From Lutjanus erythropterus (Eukaryota; Chordata; Actinopteri; Lutjaniformes; Lutjanidae): DNA of 64,000 nucleotides. Position numbers and translations under genes: made by a program. The stretch is taken from contig CM034605.1 of the NCBI GenBank assembly GCA_020091685.1, forward strand, positions 10,674,218 through 10,738,217, in the 5' to 3' direction. The stretch's first letter is position 1. Every line of letters begins with the position of its first letter. The notes under the pieces were generated by a model. The model was not told the origin of the DNA, did not search any database, and saw only the letters and a list, made by a program, of their open reading frames with translations. Shown here one piece after another: positions 47,985-59,952 of the stretch.

Positions 47985-48439
47985 TTTCACATTATCGATT
48001 AATCTGCCTATTATTTTCTAAATTAATAATCTAGTCTATAAAATGTCAGAAAATAATGAAAATATCCACCCACGTTTCTCAAAAGCTAAAGAAAACAGAG
48101 AAAGGCAGGAAATCCACTAGAGCTGCTATGATTAATCAATTCTTAATCGACTATCCGATTTCAGCTTCTCAGATGTGAATATGTTCTAGTTTCTTTAATC
48201 CTCTATGACAGCAAACTGAACATCTTTGGGTTGGGGACAAAACAAGACATTTCACCTTAAGCTTTAAGAAACACTGATCAACATTTTCACCTATTTCCTG
48301 ATATTTTCTAGACCAAATAACTACAAATCTTCATATTTTAGAGCCTGAAAACAGCATTTTCTGCCATTTTGTCATGAAAATTTTCTTTTAGCGATTAATC
48401 AGTTATCAGTATGGTCAGTTTACTTATTGTTGCAGCTCT
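47985..48439 (+). mobile_element. Family A-like repeat containing a reverse family A copy
   Basis: The outer copy (47985-48118 and about 48322-48439) reads forward from ATTATCGATTAATCTGCC to GTTGCAGCTCT. The inner copy (48119 to about 48321) begins AGAGCTGCTATGATTAATC and has CTTTAATCCTCTATGACAG and AACACTGATCAACATTTTC. It is inverted relative to the host. Confidence 0.65.
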
Positions 48440-50053
48440 CTCTATTTCTATTAACTTACATTTTCTGAATTTGCAAAGAAAAGCATTTTGTCTCTGCATC
48501 TTGTCTGCATGATTGGCTTAAAGGTAGAGTTAGTCTCATTCCCAGAATGTCAAATACTAATGTTTTGGGTTGGTAAAGTGTGCCGAGCACAGCCAAATGA
48601 TAAGAAAATAAGAAAATACAGGAAGAGGGCAGGGTCTCTGCACATGCATCCACCACCACACAATTCTAGTGGGTCACAAGTGATGATTAAAAAGGGGTTA
48701 CGCTTATATCAGTCTATGCAGTGTTAATTTAAGAAAATGTTGCATATATATTAAAATGCCCCGCAATGATATGAAACAAAGCCAAAGGAAAGTCACAGCA
48801 ACAGCAGAGAAGTTCACCAAGCAACTGACATTTCGGAACTTCACAATCTATCACAACAAAAAAAAACTTAGTCATCCACTCTATGCATGCTTTACGTTAT
48901 CAAACTGTACAGTTATATAACACACCACCATCAAGTAAAATTTGCCACCAGCCCATGCCACACACTACAGAAGCTCCAGCAAGCAGTCGAGTGCATCTGC
49001 AGCACTTCACTTTCAAAAAGCAATAGCTTTCAAACCACTAAGGACAGTAAATGTATTTATTGAGCTGTGTCGCGAGCTCCATTTGCCGGTGTTACATGTG
49101 AGGTACCATTGTGAAGCCTTTCACCACCTGTGAGAGATGATCTCAAGCCATAACTCATATTCTGGAAGCCCATCAGCTCCTAAAGCAGCGGAAAATCCAA
49201 CTCTGTCTTCTCTAACCCCAGCTTTAGAAGCGCCTGTGTTTCACTGTTGATCAAGCTCAGTAAGAATGCCGAGAATGCAGATACCATTTCACAGTCAGTG
49301 AGGGTCTCCGTGTTACTGTATCCCCACATTATAAGAGCAGAGCTTACCATGGCATCTTATTGGAGAAATGAGCGGTCCGACAATGACTGGCTGGCACTGG
49401 GCTGAGTCAAGCAGAGAGAAACTCACAAAGTGCCTGACTGACAACGCTCCTCAGCTTCTTCAAAATAAGAGTGAGTGAGGAGGAGTCCAGATCTACCAAC
49501 AGATTCATGGAAAAAAAAAGGTGTGTTTAGGTCGCTCTGCTGCTGCTCACCAGTTTTTCTCTGCTGAACAGGAACTGTGTAACCCCTTGGAGAGGAATCC
49601 AGTTCCATTCATCGGCTCACGTTTCTATAATCAATGCAAAAACATCACGCAATCCCTATTGATCATCACAGGCCTATTGATGTGCAGCAATAGTGCCTCC
49701 ACAGTGGCACAGATCACACAGCATCTGCGCTCCTTTTTGTGACAAAAACAAACGACTAAATAAATGAAAATCCAATTAAGATTGATGCCAAATCAAACAC
49801 CTGTCAGTTTAATTCCTTAAAGAGGAGTAAAATCACTATCAAACACAGTTCACAGACTTCAATAAGACCGAACAAAATATGGGACAAAAAGACAATAAAA
49901 CCTCACAAACAAGATACAATATACTGCATATTGTACTTCTGAATTCTAATATATTTTTTAAGTCAAATTTCCAGCAAGTTATTCAAACTGTGGCACTCTA
50001 GGAGGGTAAAAATCTTTTAAAATATTTCAATAACAACAGCTTGGTTAAAGACA
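48440..50053. other. Upstream flank, no clear feature
   Basis: Unique-looking sequence without supported exon or RNA gene. 48530-48670 resembles 41990-42130 (GATGTCAAATACCAATGTTTT against AATGTCAAATACTAATGTTTT, then GTGTGCC...TAATGAGAAA-like text), so a further diverged repeat is likely in both places. Confidence 0.4.
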
Positions 50054-50215
50054 GGGCTGGGCAATACGGACAAAATCAAATATCAAAATATCAATATTTA
50101 TTGATATTGCGACAATACTGTACAGGGGTAACTGATTTCTGATAAATAATCATCAGTAATGCGGATACAATGACTAAGTGGGTAATAGCAAATAGGAAAA
50201 TAGCAAAAACATCCT
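50054..50215 (-). mobile_element. Family D relic, reverse
   Basis: Starts AGGGCTGGGCAATACGG and includes TTCTGATAAATAATCATCAG, which is the reverse of the CTGATGATTATTTATCA landmark in the forward copies. Confidence 0.55.
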
Positions 50216-50847
50216 TCATTATGAGTGAAATCAGTGCACAGAACAGTGGTACAAATAACTGACCCTGTATGGTTAAAGTCAAGAGACTAAACAATCACAA
50301 GAGGGGGTGCTTCCTCATGACAGACTGCAGTATTATCCTGGTATCTAACCTGTGTGCTGTCTTTCATGTTGATAACTGCCTTCACTTGATAAATCACATT
50401 TCTGCATATTTTCCTTTGGCCTCCCAGAGGGTTTTTTCGACTGACACAACACAGACTTTTGTCACGCAGTGTGAGCTATGAAAGCCCTGCTCCTGCTATC
50501 GTTGTTTCTTATCAGCTCTGTTATGAAAAAAAAAGCATGTGACAGTTGATTTGACAGGAGTGGATCTGATACAAATAAAGAATAGAGCCGCACCAGGCAA
50601 ACACTCGATCACACGTGGCATGACAAAGTTAGTGGAGGATGACATCCTGGAGCAGGATGGTGTCGATTATCTAACAAGTTAAATTTTTTTTTGTTTTAAT
50701 GATTGAGATTTCTGTTTTTTTATGGGTTCAGGCAGCTACATTTATTTACTCTGTGCAGCTCACATGTGCACGTGTGGGTTTGTTTGTTTACATGTACTGT
50801 ATGGCTGAATGGTGCAGTAAAAACATTCTGCCCGTAAATTAACTAGT

Positions 50848-51210
50848 GCTGGGCAATATATTGATATTAGATAAATATCGTGATATGACACTAGATATCA
50901 TGTTAGACTTTGGGTATAATTAGATCCTGATATGGCAAAATATTGTTGTCTTTTCCTGGTTTTTAAGGCTGTACTACTTTTGAGTGATATTATTTTCTGA
51001 ATTTATCAGACTGTTGTAGCTGTTCTACTATTTGCCTTAACCCACCTCATCATTATATCCACAGTACTGATGATTATTTATCAAAAATCTCATTGTGTTA
51101 AGATTTTGCAACAGCACAAATAGGCATCTCTACAATATATGTTTGCACTTTTTGAGAATTTACAGTATGTTATTTTAGAGAAAATGTGTATATTAAGATA
51201 TATATATTAT
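50848..51210 (+). mobile_element. Family D repeat
   Basis: Starts GTGCTGGGCAATATATTG, with ATATCGTGATATGACACTAG, TCTTTTCCTGGTTTTTAAGG, TGATGATTATTTATCAAAAA and CAGTATGTTATTTTAGAG in the expected order. The right inverted end is worn. Confidence 0.7.
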
Positions 51211-51959
51211 TTCACAGAATAGTCCAAAAGTATTGGGATATTAATAACTTTGTTAAAGGATGAAATGGTAAGGCTTACTTGGTCACTTTAGCACTCTGGT
51301 CACCTGAAGTGGACTGAATTTTGTTCAGTTTGAAATACTGATAATAGTGCATCTATTAGTGTTTTAAAATATATTTTGTCATACAGCAGAACTTAAACAG
51401 TTTACACAGTTCTTACCCTTACATGTGGCATGATGGTCTAATAATGTTGATTTAATCAACTTTTCAATTGATTAAATGTCAATTTTAGACAAATTGTCTT
51501 TAGATCTTGGTGATGTGAACAACTCTGGCCTGGGAGAGAGAGCATACCAGCTCTTAAACAGCCAAACATCCTTAAAACTGCACTTTTGCACAAATGATTA
51601 GCAAATAAATATAAATTGATAGCTGTCTGCATTTAATTTACAATTTTGTCACAGAATATCTGTAAATAAACAGACAGCTGGGTCTTATAAAGTCGCAATA
51701 TTTAACCTTTTCATGCAAACAGTAATGGTCAAATCGATAACGTAATTCAGTCACAATTCCCAGAGGACAGAGTACAGTGCAGCAGGACAGCGTGCACTGC
51801 GCGTGCCTCAATTAGAGCTAATGATGTCATTTAGCTACAGGTGCGTAAAAGCTGCATTTTTTTTTTTTAAATAAATCAATAAAAGTACACTAAAGTGGGA
51901 AAAACGAAACAATGTGTCTCGCTGGTGTAAGAGGAAGACAGGCTGATGAATATGTCGTG
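51211..51959. other. Upstream flank, no clear feature
   Basis: AT-rich unique-looking sequence with a T run at 51858-51869. No gene seen. Confidence 0.5.
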
Positions 51960-52215
51960 TACCTTACTCGGACAAGTCATGTCACATCCCCGGCTGAGGA
52001 GCACAGTAGAGGTGGCGCTGGTGGTGGAGGTGGTGGTGTCTCCTTCAGGTTGTAGTGGTGGCGTACTGTTGGGTGGTGTGGCTGCTCTGTGTGTCTGAGC
52101 GCGCCGTTTAACTGTCACACACCGCAGCCACACTATCAACTCCTCCTCCGGAGCGCGCCCTGTGGCTAAACCAAACACCTCCACCACCGGCTGCAGCAGT
52201 AGCAGCAGCAGGGTG
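51960..52215. promoter_or_regulatory. CpG-rich block, possible distal promoter or 5' exon
   Basis: This short CpG-rich island-like block has GAGCGCGCC and GGAGCGCGCC sites and a GGTGGTGG-type G-rich run. Donor-like sites leave it in both directions: CAGG|GTGAGTGG near 52211 on the plus strand and CGA|GTAAGGTA near 51967 on the minus strand. ERR genes use several non-coding 5' exons, so a distal esrrb exon is possible. There is no recognised protein. Confidence 0.3.
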
Positions 52216-52705
52216 AGTGGGGTCAGAGGGGATTCAAGGAAAAAACATAAGTTACAAATGTAACCGCACAGCTCCTCTTGTGACTTTAACCAACACTTTT
52301 CGTTTGAAAAGGTATGTTTTAAAATGTGCCAGGGTTTTGAGTGTATATATTCTCATTATTAAACCGTATTTTGCCGGTTCGTGAATTTCTACAGGCACCA
52401 AACCCGGTAAGGAAAGTCACTAATTTAAGGCAACGTGGCTCTTGATTCCGCTGAGGTCTGTGAGAGGCGTATTTTGGTGTATTTTACCAGGGCGCATTTT
52501 CACCTGAGAAAACGGCAGGTGACAGCAGACGTGAAAAGGTTGAACACCGCTGCAGTCGGCAGGTTTCCACAATTGATGAATAAATAACAGGACAATAGCA
52601 GTGTTGCGTCTGTTGCACAGCTCACAGTCACTGTATCACATAACCCCATGCATTCACAAACCTCACAGACTCCAGCTGATTTGATGTCAGGGTCTATCTA
52701 AAGTA

Positions 52706-53024
52706 GAGCCTGCAACGATTAGTCATAATTGATTAGTTGTCAACTATTAAGTTAATCGCCAACTATTTTGATAATAGTTTTGAGGCCAAAAATATCCATA
52801 TTCTCTGAGTTCAAATTCTCAAATGTGAATATTCTCTGGTTTCTTTAGTCCTCTATGACAGTAAACTGAACATCTTTGGGTTGCGGACAAAAATAAAACA
52901 TTTGAGGATATCACCTTGGGCTTTGGGAAACAATGATCAACACTTTCTGACATTTTATGGATCAAAAAACTATTTGATTAATTGAGAGAATGAGTGACAG
53001 ATTAATCGATAATGAAAATAACAA
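52706..53024 (-). mobile_element. Family A repeat
   Basis: Well kept: CCTGCAACGATTAGTC, CCAACTATTTTGATAATAG, TCCTCTATGACAGTAAACTG, CTTTGGGAAACAATGATCAA and GATTAATCGATAATG occur in order. Confidence 0.75.
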
Positions 53025-53149
53025 TGTATATTCTTTTATGTAGTTTACTGTGTAGTTTTCTGCGTGAGATACTCTAAAGTATCTAAACTAACTATCTAAA
53101 CTCTATTTTGGGATCCACTGTCAGTGTTTTAGCAAAACATCATATATGC

Positions 53150-53420
53150 CAGTAGTTCTCAACTTGGGGTTTGGGACCCCTTGGGTGGTCGTGAGATAAT
53201 TTCTAAGAGTTGCCAAATGGAGAATAAAATAAAATCACATATTATGGGAAGACAACAGCTCCCAGCAACACTAACCCATGAAAGGCATGAAAGGCAAAAA
53301 ATAAGAATTGCTAACATAAACAAACCATGTTCTGAACAGACACAAATAATAACAAAAAGTAACATTTGCATTTTGGAACATAAAACAGTAACAAACTACT
53401 CAGTCCAGCTCTAGGCATGA
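53150..53420 (+). mobile_element. Possible hAT-Charlie-type relic
   Basis: The start CAGTAGTTCTCAACTTGGGG resembles the CAG.GGTTCTCAA terminus of many hAT-Charlie elements and is followed by TTTGGGACCCCTTGGG. The right end was not found, so the extent is approximate. Confidence 0.35.
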
Positions 53421-54560
53421 TGGGAAATGAGACCATATTTTACACTGGGGCATGGTTTTTATGTTACATTGCCCGCACCAGTGATAGAATTTGCCTTAGG
53501 ATGGTACGTTTTCCCACCAGCACCCTTAACCTGACAACTTGTGTGGCCTTTTTCATTTAAGAAATGTGATTTAAAAAGATGTAAAATTGTTTCTGTGTTT
53601 TCTGTGTTTATCTCGTCTGTCTCATGAAAGGTTTTCCTCACGTTCACGTTTCACATTCTCCATCATTGACTGACTGCCTCAGCTGTGGACCAGAGCATGA
53701 AGCCAGCTGACAGCACTAACCAACTCTATCATCTCCACTAGAGGGAGGGCTATCTCACAACAAGGCCACCAAGGAGGGAGCCGCGGCAGAGGAACCTTTA
53801 TTTATTTATTTTCCCGGGGTGATAGTGTAATTCATAAACTGAATGAATGACAGTCAGGACAGTGCCAACAACCAGGCTGGAGCACACAATGGAGACTCGA
53901 CTGCATTTTCTTCTGAGCAGCACAAAAACCTATCCATTACAAACGTGTAATTATTGTCCTTAATAGATTAATTCATGCTGAAAGATAGAAATGGGTTCCA
54001 GGCTATTGATGTAATCATTTCACTGAGGAAATTAAGTGACATTAAAAGAATGATATTGTCACCGTGAAAGTATCATTGATTCTTTTCGAATGCAATTAAC
54101 TGTATTTGAAAATGGGACCTGCACATTGAGCTGCACAAGGAGCACTGAGGATCACTTCATTTGTGAGAGATATAAAGACCAAATTATCCCATCAAAGAGA
54201 AAATCTATAAATGTAATGGCACAGCGCTTCAGCACTAAGGAATGACAACAGCGGTCCTGTTCAGTTCCCTCTGTTAGGGTGTATTAACTACCAGTGAGCG
54301 GCTCTCAACAACCCACAGACAGATTATCCAGACTGTGAAGGAGAATATCGCTCCATTTATGAATTCACATGTGATTTTTTTATTGGCTAACATAAACAAT
54401 CCTGTCTTAAAAGTAGGAGCCATGAGATGTATGGCTATAATGTCTAATGTCATTGAGATTTCCAAGAATTATCATTGCTAATAAATAGAAGGGTGATTTT
54501 ATGGAGTTGTAGAATCTTTGTGTCAGTTTCAGCACTCAAGGTTTTTTACTTACTTCAAGC
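53421..54560. other. Upstream flank, no clear feature
   Basis: Unique-looking sequence. The part 53880-54470 is repeat-free with many ATTA cores and could be regulatory. No exon is supported. Confidence 0.4.
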
Positions 54561-54985
54561 TAGAGTTGAAATGATTAGTCAGTCAATTGATTATGTCGCA
54601 GTTGATCAACTAAAAATTAGGGAAGCACAATATTGGAATTTTGGCTGTATCCAACATTTTCCAACTTGTTTTGACCAGTTGTTGATGATGATACTGACAT
54701 ATGCATGTTTTTGTCAGTCACCTAAACTGTAGTGGAATTAACATATTCCAATACAATATAATTGTGGATTCCCTCAGAAATCAGTCTGTTTAATCATCAA
54801 TTAAGCAATTTTTTAGGCAAAAACTTCAAACATTCCCAAGTTCCAGCTTCCCAAATGTGAGGATTTGCTGCCTTTTTGTCCCACTATACCATTTTAAAAT
54901 GAATATGTTTGGATTTTGGGCTGTTTGTTGCTCAAAACAAGCAGTTTGAAAGATTTCATTATTTCCTGACATTTTATGTATTGAC
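54561..54985 (-). mobile_element. Family B repeat, reverse, with an internal insertion
   Basis: Starts TAGAGTTGAAATGATTAGTC, is interrupted from about 54615 to 54780, then resumes with TTAATCATCAATTAAGCAAT, GTTCCAGCTTCCCAAATGTG and GGATTTTGGGCTGTTTGTTG. The insertion is not identified. Confidence 0.55.
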
Positions 54986-57900
54986 CCAAAAACAAGTTAA
55001 CCAAGAAAATTGTGTTCGTTTGTTTTGTTTTTTTCATACTAGCTATTACTATAAACGCAGCTATGTGTGTGCAGCATCTGAGTCCAATACAAATTTTCCT
55101 AGGGAACGATAAAGCTTATCATATCATATCTTACTGTATTGTACTTTAAACAAATCTGATCAGCGCTGGTTTGCCCATTGAAGACTTGCAAAAAAATCAT
55201 CCATAGTTTACTTACTGTCTCTGCTTGTGCAGTATTTTTCACAAAGGCATAGTTATATATTTGAGTACTGAACTGTTTATCCCAATCAAATCTAATTTAA
55301 TGTGGTTTTCTTATGGTTTTCTGAATGTCACCAAAAACTAAATCATAATGGCCAACATCACTACGGCCTGTGAAAGCAAATTCTTCTTGTGTTCTCTTCT
55401 GTCTGCTGCTGTACATTGTGGCTGAGGTGGACTGGAGCATGACACAAGTTAAGCTCAAGCACGTTATGAATCAGAAAGAATGAAAGTTCACACACTGATT
55501 CATATTTTTGTTTCCTGTTCTTAGCAACATATACACAGGGTTATAAGTGTACTCTACATTTTATATGCAATACCAGTTATGTGTGTGTTGTTTTGTTGAC
55601 TTTCCATAGTTGTGCGGTGAGTTTTGATGGATTCCAACAAAAAGCATGCTCGTGCAGCAGTTACTGGTCCACACAGCTCCCTAACCCAATTACGCTGTTG
55701 GTAATCCAGTGAAAAGAAATTCAGTGAAGAGGCAGAGAGGCAGGGTAAGAGAAAAACATGAAACGTATCAGACACAACCACTGATATGATGTCCAAGCAT
55801 CAGATGAATCAGGCATCAATCTCTAGCTCTGGTCAAAAATGCTGCATAATTCAAACCCAAACATTTTTCTTTGCGTGATTCAAACCAAATCAGAGGGTCC
55901 GAAGCCTCTCTCCCTCCACCTGCTGTCAGCCGCCCTCCATCCCAACCTCGCCTAAATTTCATTTAGGAGACATCTTTTTCCCTTTCCCCCCCTTTCTCAT
56001 GCTCTCTGCATCGCTGTCTCTGCTCTCTCTTTGAATTCAGTGCACCGTAGCCCGTAGATTTACTTGCTTAACAAATATGGACAGGGGGCCTAAGTGGTTT
56101 TTGAAATCTTCGAATGGACTTTGGAGTGCCTGTGCTGTGCTGGGTGACAACAGTCTCTCTGTCTCCCTAACCCATATGTGTGTGACTGTGTGTGCTTGTC
56201 TGTCTGTTTATGTTTATGTCTGTTTATGTTTATGTTTGTATGTGTGTGTGCACGCCACGCACGTCCATGGCTTCCCCATGCTCTCCCAGACTCCCTGGCT
56301 GGGAGATGGCAGCGCTCGCTGGAGCGGCAGTCTGGAAATGAGATAAGGATGTCTGATTCATAGGATCTGACAGGAAATCTATACACTGCAATGTTTATAA
56401 TCCAGCCATTACTACACAGCCAAATGAAAGAACAATAATCCAATCATTTACTCCATATTTACCTGAGGCAGATTCTCGGCTTTAAAGGCAAAGTGTATTG
56501 CACGGTGACGGAGGCTGTAAAACTACGGCTGATATGGGTGAGGAGGCTGAGGAGGGTGTTTTCTAGCTCGGAGAGGGGGGCGAGGATGGACTGTCCTCAG
56601 GGGAGATGTGTGTCTACAGGAGAAGGGATGGCTCACCTGTGTGTGCTCGGCAGGGTTAAGGGTCACTCATTACTCATCATTAAGAGCCCATTGATTTATG
56701 AAGAAGTTACAAAAAGGGAGTAACTAGAGTTTAAGAAATATGATGTTAAAGGTTACAGAGATGAGCTTTAAAATTTCCCTGAATGAGAGCAGAGAGACTA
56801 ATCATCAGCACATATATTCAGGGCTGCTTCTAGTTTTTTGGTGGCCCTATGCAAAATATAGTTTGAGGTCCTTATTTTGTGAATCCGTGGTGCAGGGGAT
56901 TACAAACCCTGTAATGCCACTTTTCCATACACGTACTTACTTGGCTTGACTCAGTTTGACTCGGCATGTCAGCCTTGCACAGCAGAGATTTGCATCTCCA
57001 TTACAGCATAGCTACGCACTGGAAACTGTGTCTTTTAAGTGAAGATGAGCTTAGCCCTAGTCGAGCAGCTGTAAAAGGGTGATTTAACACTTAATTTCCT
57101 ATAAATTCTTTACAAGCCCTAATTATGAAACAAGAAACTCAGGAAATGTTTGGTTTTCATCAGCAGCAACTTAACATAACTTCTATAAAGCTGAAAGCGA
57201 ACATGAAACAGTAAAGCAGATACCTGAAAGAACAAACAGCAACGCCAGAGAGAAAAGCTTCATTTAGAACCTACAAAATACTTAGAGCTGAACACAGAGA
57301 CTTTTAAAAACATATTTCTCTCTGCTGTCCTGCACACACATGCTTGGTGGTGGATTGGGAATGCTTTTCCCGCACTTCGAAGCTGATCCGTCTTAGGTGA
57401 GACTCAGTACAGCTCAGTGCAGTATGAGAGGTAATGGACAGGCAAAACAGCACCGCACAGTTTGACTTGAGCATGCACTTTAAACTATAAATGTATCAAT
57501 CAGGTGCACGTAAAGAGTAGTTTAAACGTAATAATAATAGAATATAATAATAATATATAATACATAATACAAAAATAATAACAGGTTGGAAATATTTGGG
57601 TTTCCCTACATCAAGAAACTCCTGAAAACTTACAGGAAACAAACAACATAGATCTTTTTGTTTCTCACTGTTAACAGAGGCCCCAGTTTACACTGGAAAA
57701 CATACACTTAACGTCACAGAATTATATATGTATAAAAAAAAGTTGACATCACGTCACATCAACACTCACTTTCTCCATCTCTTTCACTTGTCTTTCTCTC
57801 TCTCTCACTCTACTGCAAGTTTATCAATTGACTTTTTGTAATACTTGTAATACTGGTGCTTCCTTTGGCACTTGGTGCACTATGCACAGCACATGATGGA

Positions 57901-58061
57901 TGTATACATGGCAGCAGCGCTGCATGTGACAGAGGTTCCCCACTGATCTCTGGACTTACATTACACTGCTTTGGGGGGCCCTGATGGCTTTGAGGGCCCT
58001 ATGCAACTGCATAGTCCACATATAGCATGGAAAGGCCCTGTCTATATCAGCATTCTTTCTT
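54986..58061. other. Upstream flank with simple repeats only
   Basis: Contains a TGTTTATG-type tandem at 56191-56250, an AAT-rich run at 57526-57582 and a CTCTCT patch near 57795. No exon, RNA gene or clear transposon end was identified elsewhere in it. Confidence 0.45.
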
Positions 58062-58252
58062 TTATAAGTAGGTTTTTTTGGGCTTTTTATGCCTTTATTT
58101 GGATAGGACAGCAGAAGATATGACAGGAAAGAGAGTCGGAGAGTGACATGCAGCAAAGGGCCGTAGGTGGAAGTCAAAGCTACAGCCGCTGCAGAGGACT
58201 TACAGTCTCAGTATATGGAGCGAACGCTCAACCAACTGAGCTACTAGGCCAG
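58062..58252 (-). mobile_element. tRNA-derived SINE
   Basis: On the minus strand the head reads GGCCTAGTAGCTCAGTTGGT then TGAGCG, a clear tRNA-type A box (TAGCTCAGTTGG.TGAGC). About 45 bases on, GCTGTAGCTTTGACTTCC sits where the B box GGTTCGATTCC would be, and is degenerate. The body includes TTTGCTGCATGTCACTCTC and ends in a GCCCAAAAAAACC stretch. It is probably not transcribed, given the worn B box. Confidence 0.6.
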
Positions 58253-58937
58253 CTAAAGGCTTCTACTGTTACAAAGCTTATATGCAGTTTAAAGGAAAGG
58301 TGTAATTTGGCTCCCTCATGTTGATCCTGTGTCATCTATAACAGAGAAGTCCATAGAGGTAACGTCTTCTATAAGCATGGAGGAATTCTGCGGTGGGGGT
58401 TTACTTATCATAGAGTCTTTCATGGACAGTATGCGCCGCTCTTCATTGTGTACGAGGGGGGAGGTTTATCTTATTTGGAAAAGTGAAGGGGGCCTGCCCT
58501 TATCTGTCAATAAACAGTAATTAGATTTTGTGGCCGATAGCGTCGATTGGTTTCTAATCTAGCTGTCGCCCTAGACGTGTGTAATTAAAATCCTGATTGA
58601 TAAAGGGGCAGAAGCCCGCCCACGCCACCACTTTACCAGACCCTACCCCCGACCCCTTCAAAACACAAACAAGAGAGAGATATGAAAGAAGGCCTGGGGA
58701 GAAAACTGCACTACCTATTGATCAGCTCTATCTGCCTTCCTATCAATGCCCTTTTCCCACAATGGAGGGGCTAGTACAAAGGTTTCCCACGTAAAACTTC
58801 ATAGCTAATCTTCATCCAGCAGATTTTATCCTCCCTAAAAAAACAGCAACAACCAGCATTTACCCCCCCACCCCTCCCACCAAAAAAACTAAATTTGCCT
58901 ACTTGCATTCACAAAACTAACTCAAAAAATGCATTTT
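58253..58937. other. Upstream flank, no clear feature
   Basis: Mixed sequence with a C-rich patch at 58863-58880. Short open frames have no motif. Confidence 0.45.
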
Positions 58938-59952
58938 TATTAGGGCTGCAACATATGATAAAAAAGATCATATTGTGATTATTCTGACAGATATTAGAAT
59001 TGCGATGTGATTCGTGATTAGTGGCAATGATAATTTTTGCATCACAATTTTAATTTTCACCGAAAAGAAAATAAAATCACGATGATGTGACATTTGTTGG
59101 GGTCTGTACCAAACAAACAAGTTTTCTTACATCTGGAGAACAAGATTTGTAGGCCAAGACATCTCTGCAGCACCACGGTACTCCATTATAATGCTATTTT
59201 GTCACACATTTGTTTTAACTTTAAAAGGTTAGTCTTAGTTGGTGTAATCCAAGCCTTCTAAAGCCCCAACATGGCAAGTTGCCTAAAAGTTTTTTACACC
59301 ATGTTTTTAGCCTAAATCCTCACTTTAGATCTTTAGCTTGGCCATGTTCATGTGTGCATGCACACTGTTTGAGCTGGGTGTGTGTGGTGTGATGGAGTGC
59401 AAATGTCATGTTGGGGCTTTAGGAGACTTGGATTATGCCAGACAAGCAGTATGGAGGATTTTTATATATTTTTTTCCAGTTGTTTTTTACTTTTGAATAC
59501 TGGTCACCATTCACTTCCATTGTTTGGGAGATTGTGCAGCACTGTTTTCCTGTGAAACTCCAGCAGTGTTTTACGGACTAAATGACAAAATATGCCCGAC
59601 CCTCAGTCGGCATGAGGATGAATATATAATGACTGAATATTCATTTTTGGGTGAACTATCCCTTTAATTTAATGAGCTGATCATTTCAAGTCAAAAGAAG
59701 AGCTCATGTGTGAAAGTTTTGAAGTGTTATATAAAAATAAATACTAGAAAATTGAGGTTGAATTAACTTGAATAAGTAAATCCTGTATATTTATGTTAAC
59801 ACCACTGAGAAAAGATTAGTTGATTCAACTAAATTCTTGTATGATTTTTTACAGTGTATCAAAAATGCAGCTTCTGCAGTATGGTTATTGTACTTGGCCA
59901 TATTACCATTTTTGTAATATTTTAATTAATTATGCAGTCCTAGCTCACAAAA
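58938..59952 (+). mobile_element. Composite of nested repeat relics
   Basis: Begins TTAGGGCTGCAACATATGAT and ends ATTAATTATGCAGTCCTA, which look like worn inverted ends of one element. Within it, about 59230-59675 is a second element ending TTTTTGGGTGAACTATCCC, a terminus I remember from fish repeats, and 59676-59850 ends in GATTTTTTACAGTG, resembling the ends at 33811 and 35030. The nesting order is inferred. Confidence 0.45.
59240..59440. repeat. Inverted repeat, 36-base arms
   Basis: Arms 59240-59275 and 59405-59440 share TAATCCAAG, CTAAAGCCCCAACATG in inverted order, about 31 of 36 positions paired, around a 129-base loop. It could form a stem in RNA. Confidence 0.6.
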
